This document shows positions 62,121-64,000 of a DNA stretch of 64,000 bases, piece by piece. The stretch comes from Adiantum capillus-veneris (lineage: Eukaryota > Streptophyta > Polypodiopsida > Polypodiales > Pteridaceae): NCBI GenBank assembly GCA_014529385.2, contig CM043969.1:13041946-13105945 (forward strand). The letters run 5' to 3'. The first letter of the stretch is position 1, and every line of letters begins with the position of its first letter. The translations under genes and the position numbers were made by a program. Under the pieces are notes generated by a model. That model was not told the DNA's origin, did no database searches, and saw nothing but the letters and a program-made list of their open reading frames with translations.

Positions 62121-64000
62121 AGTTACACATATTTCTCATAACCCTAGACATAATCCAAAAAACTGTCAACTTAACCAACTTTTTAGTTACTGCAGTTCAT
62201 CTATTTGAATCCCCATCCACAAATTAGCAAAAATTGTCTAGCTCACAACTTTGTTAAGGGTTCAAGAGAATATTAAATTAAGCTAACATGTAGATTTGAT
62301 GACGATGATTCCATCACTACTTTCTCGGTTTTTTTCGGCATGATGAAGACACTACAGCCAACCGGATTTGAACGCACAATAGTGGTTATAGAATACAATG
62401 CCAAGTGAGCATAAGTACTCACCTCTTAAGGTATTTATAGGTGATGATGCCACTCCATAGCAGAAGGGCCCCGAAATCAGCGAGATAATCCTGTCATCGA
62501 GGTCGGCATTCAAGACCCCCTATCCCGAGATTATACACAGCACAAGATCCGGATGCGAGAGGTCAGAGCAGAGATCACATTGCTCAGTATTCGCTTGCTA
62601 CCACTCTCACACTATGCAGAAGAAGAAGACGTGCGACAGTCAATTACAAAGAATGCTTTGCAGAGGTTTTTATGAGACGCTACCTTATAGAGGTAAAAGC
62701 ATTAAGGTGAACAAAGTACAATAAAACCCAATGTGAAATGAGGATAAAAGGATATATAGTATCAAAGACAAGAAAACTTTTATTATGAGCCATATAAGCT
62801 TTATTAAAAAAGTCAGAAGATAGCAAGGTATTCTAGCCTGCTTTCGAACGGTTGAAACTCGGTCGACATGTTTACAAACACACTACTGCTCCCAGCACTA
62901 GGTCGATAAAAACCGTCACTACCTCATCATACCGATATTTCACATGCGACTATAGTCAGAGAGCCATTTAAATTGGACAAATTACGAGAGAAGACAAATT
63001 GTCAATCCCTACCAAGTGAGATAATGTGAGGGAGTAAATTATTTTGGGAATTTCAAACCAATAACCATTGGGTTCAGGTGTCAATGTAGGTCTATGAAAG
63101 ACGGGCATTTTTTTGAAAAAGATGAGTGCACAGAACCTGCCTTGAGTAGCTTTCTGAGAGTTTTACATCCACCATCTAATATTGTTATCAGGTGTGTCAT
63201 ACACATTTATATGCTATGACTTCTAATGAAGATCGGTGTCAGGGGATATGTGTTCGCTATGTGAGACAGGAAAGCGCCGGGCCTCTGGCTGTGAGAGGTG
63301 TGAATGAGAGAGAACAAGAACAACAGATACAACTGAATCTGGGCATCACCGTAATCATCAACTAATTGATTAACATTTGTGTACAACTTAATCTTTAGCC
63401 AAGGCGGGCTGTTAACAGAACCGTCACTTGGATCATCTGCTTACGAGGAGTTTAAGCTCCCGCTTTACAAAATTAACCGGGCCGTTAACGACACCGGGCC
63501 TCAACAAGATAATTAATCAAACTTCAAGCTGATGACGGTGAAAGAGATTGCGTTCTGTCGCTTTATCTTCCTCATTTACCTAATTCTGCTCAGTGCCTCA
63601 ATCTTTATGCTTCAATTATTGCCAAATTCTCTGCAAACTATCTCTATGTAGCATTCTCTGATCGCCTCTGTCGTCCTTTTTATGCTTAATTGAGAGAAAG
63701 ATTGAGAGAGATCTGCCAAAATTTCCCTCGTCTTTCTCGTTCTTCACCTCCTTCACAGATCCTCAATGTTACTCCTTCACTTTCCCTTAAGGGATGATAG
63801 CTTACGGGTTTATAGTCGTCCAAGCTCTCCTTTGCTTACTTCAAGCCCTTGCTTGCTTCGACCAAGCTAGCCCTTGCTTGCTTCAAGTTTACTCCCTTGC
63901 TTTGCTTGCTGGCCTCGACAAGTTCTTCTCCTTAGTTCTACTTCCTCTCCCTCGTTTTTCTTCGCTTCCACTCTCCTTGCTTGCTTCTTGTTCAAGCTCA
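62121..64000. other. Right end of window: no gene recognised
   Basis: A stem GTGAG-CATAAGTA-CTCAC lies at 62,405-62,422 in the same context (AATGCCAAGTGAG) as at 58.26 kb. From about 63,540 the plus strand becomes CT-rich with repeats of CTTGCTTGCTTC and CAAGC (63,815-64,000), resembling a leader, U5 or 5'-UTR, but no second copy is present to test an LTR. Confidence 0.45.

Overview
This is nuclear DNA of a land plant, almost certainly intergenic and transposon-rich. The evidence is several plant-type Ty3/gypsy LTR retrotransposons (gag zinc knuckle, protease, RT, RNase H, integrase, chromodomain), large LTRs, nested insertions, and very long (GT)n, (CT)n and poly-C/poly-G tracts. The species cannot be named. 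The abundance of long GT arrays and multi-kilobase LTRs would fit a large non-flowering-plant genome (fern, lycophyte or gymnosperm), but that is a weak guess. No intact host gene, tRNA, rRNA or CRISPR array was recognised.

Layout. 1-2.86 kb: the 3' end of a Ty3/gypsy element (integrase C-terminus, polypurine tract, probable 3' LTR start), then pyrimidine-rich microsatellites and a poly-G tandem duplication. 2.86-7.3 kb: gene-free DNA. 7.3-10.16 kb: first unit of a divergent tandem array (below). 10,166-21,774: complete chromovirus retrotransposon (element 1) with 3.29/3.09-kb LTRs and perfect AATCA target duplications; its Pol is broken by stops and frameshifts. 21.8-32.9 kb: array DNA with long GT tracts. 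32,886-42,144: a decayed chromovirus-like element (element 2), into which a minus-strand LTR element with unusual ORFs (element 3, 36,764-40,599) is inserted. 43,009-50,523: a younger LTR element (element 4, perfect CATTT target duplication) with pre-gag ORFs, Gag and protease but no RT, RNase H or integrase. 50.5-56 kb: the rest of the array. 56-64 kb: degenerate repeats, including a two-copy tandem repeat of about 0.72 kb.

The most interesting signal lies under the retrotransposons. If the insertions are subtracted, about 7.3-56 kb becomes a same-orientation array of four diverged units. The order along a unit is GT tract, conserved GGCCCTCC block, exon-like blocks readable on the minus strand with splice-like borders, a palindromic GAGACCCTCA module, a donor-in-hairpin site, and another GT tract. 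Copies that lack internal DNA have lost exactly the segment lying between two GT tracts. Two inserted elements mark empty sites that sister units preserve, so the order of events can be read.

A second notable point is element 1. Both LTRs carry an open gag-like first exon (ATG at 12,257 and 20,573) ending at a GTAGGA donor. An acceptor at 14,358-14,359 rejoins the gag frame in phase 0, which suggests that gag begins inside the LTR and is spliced across the primer-binding site and an extra ORF.
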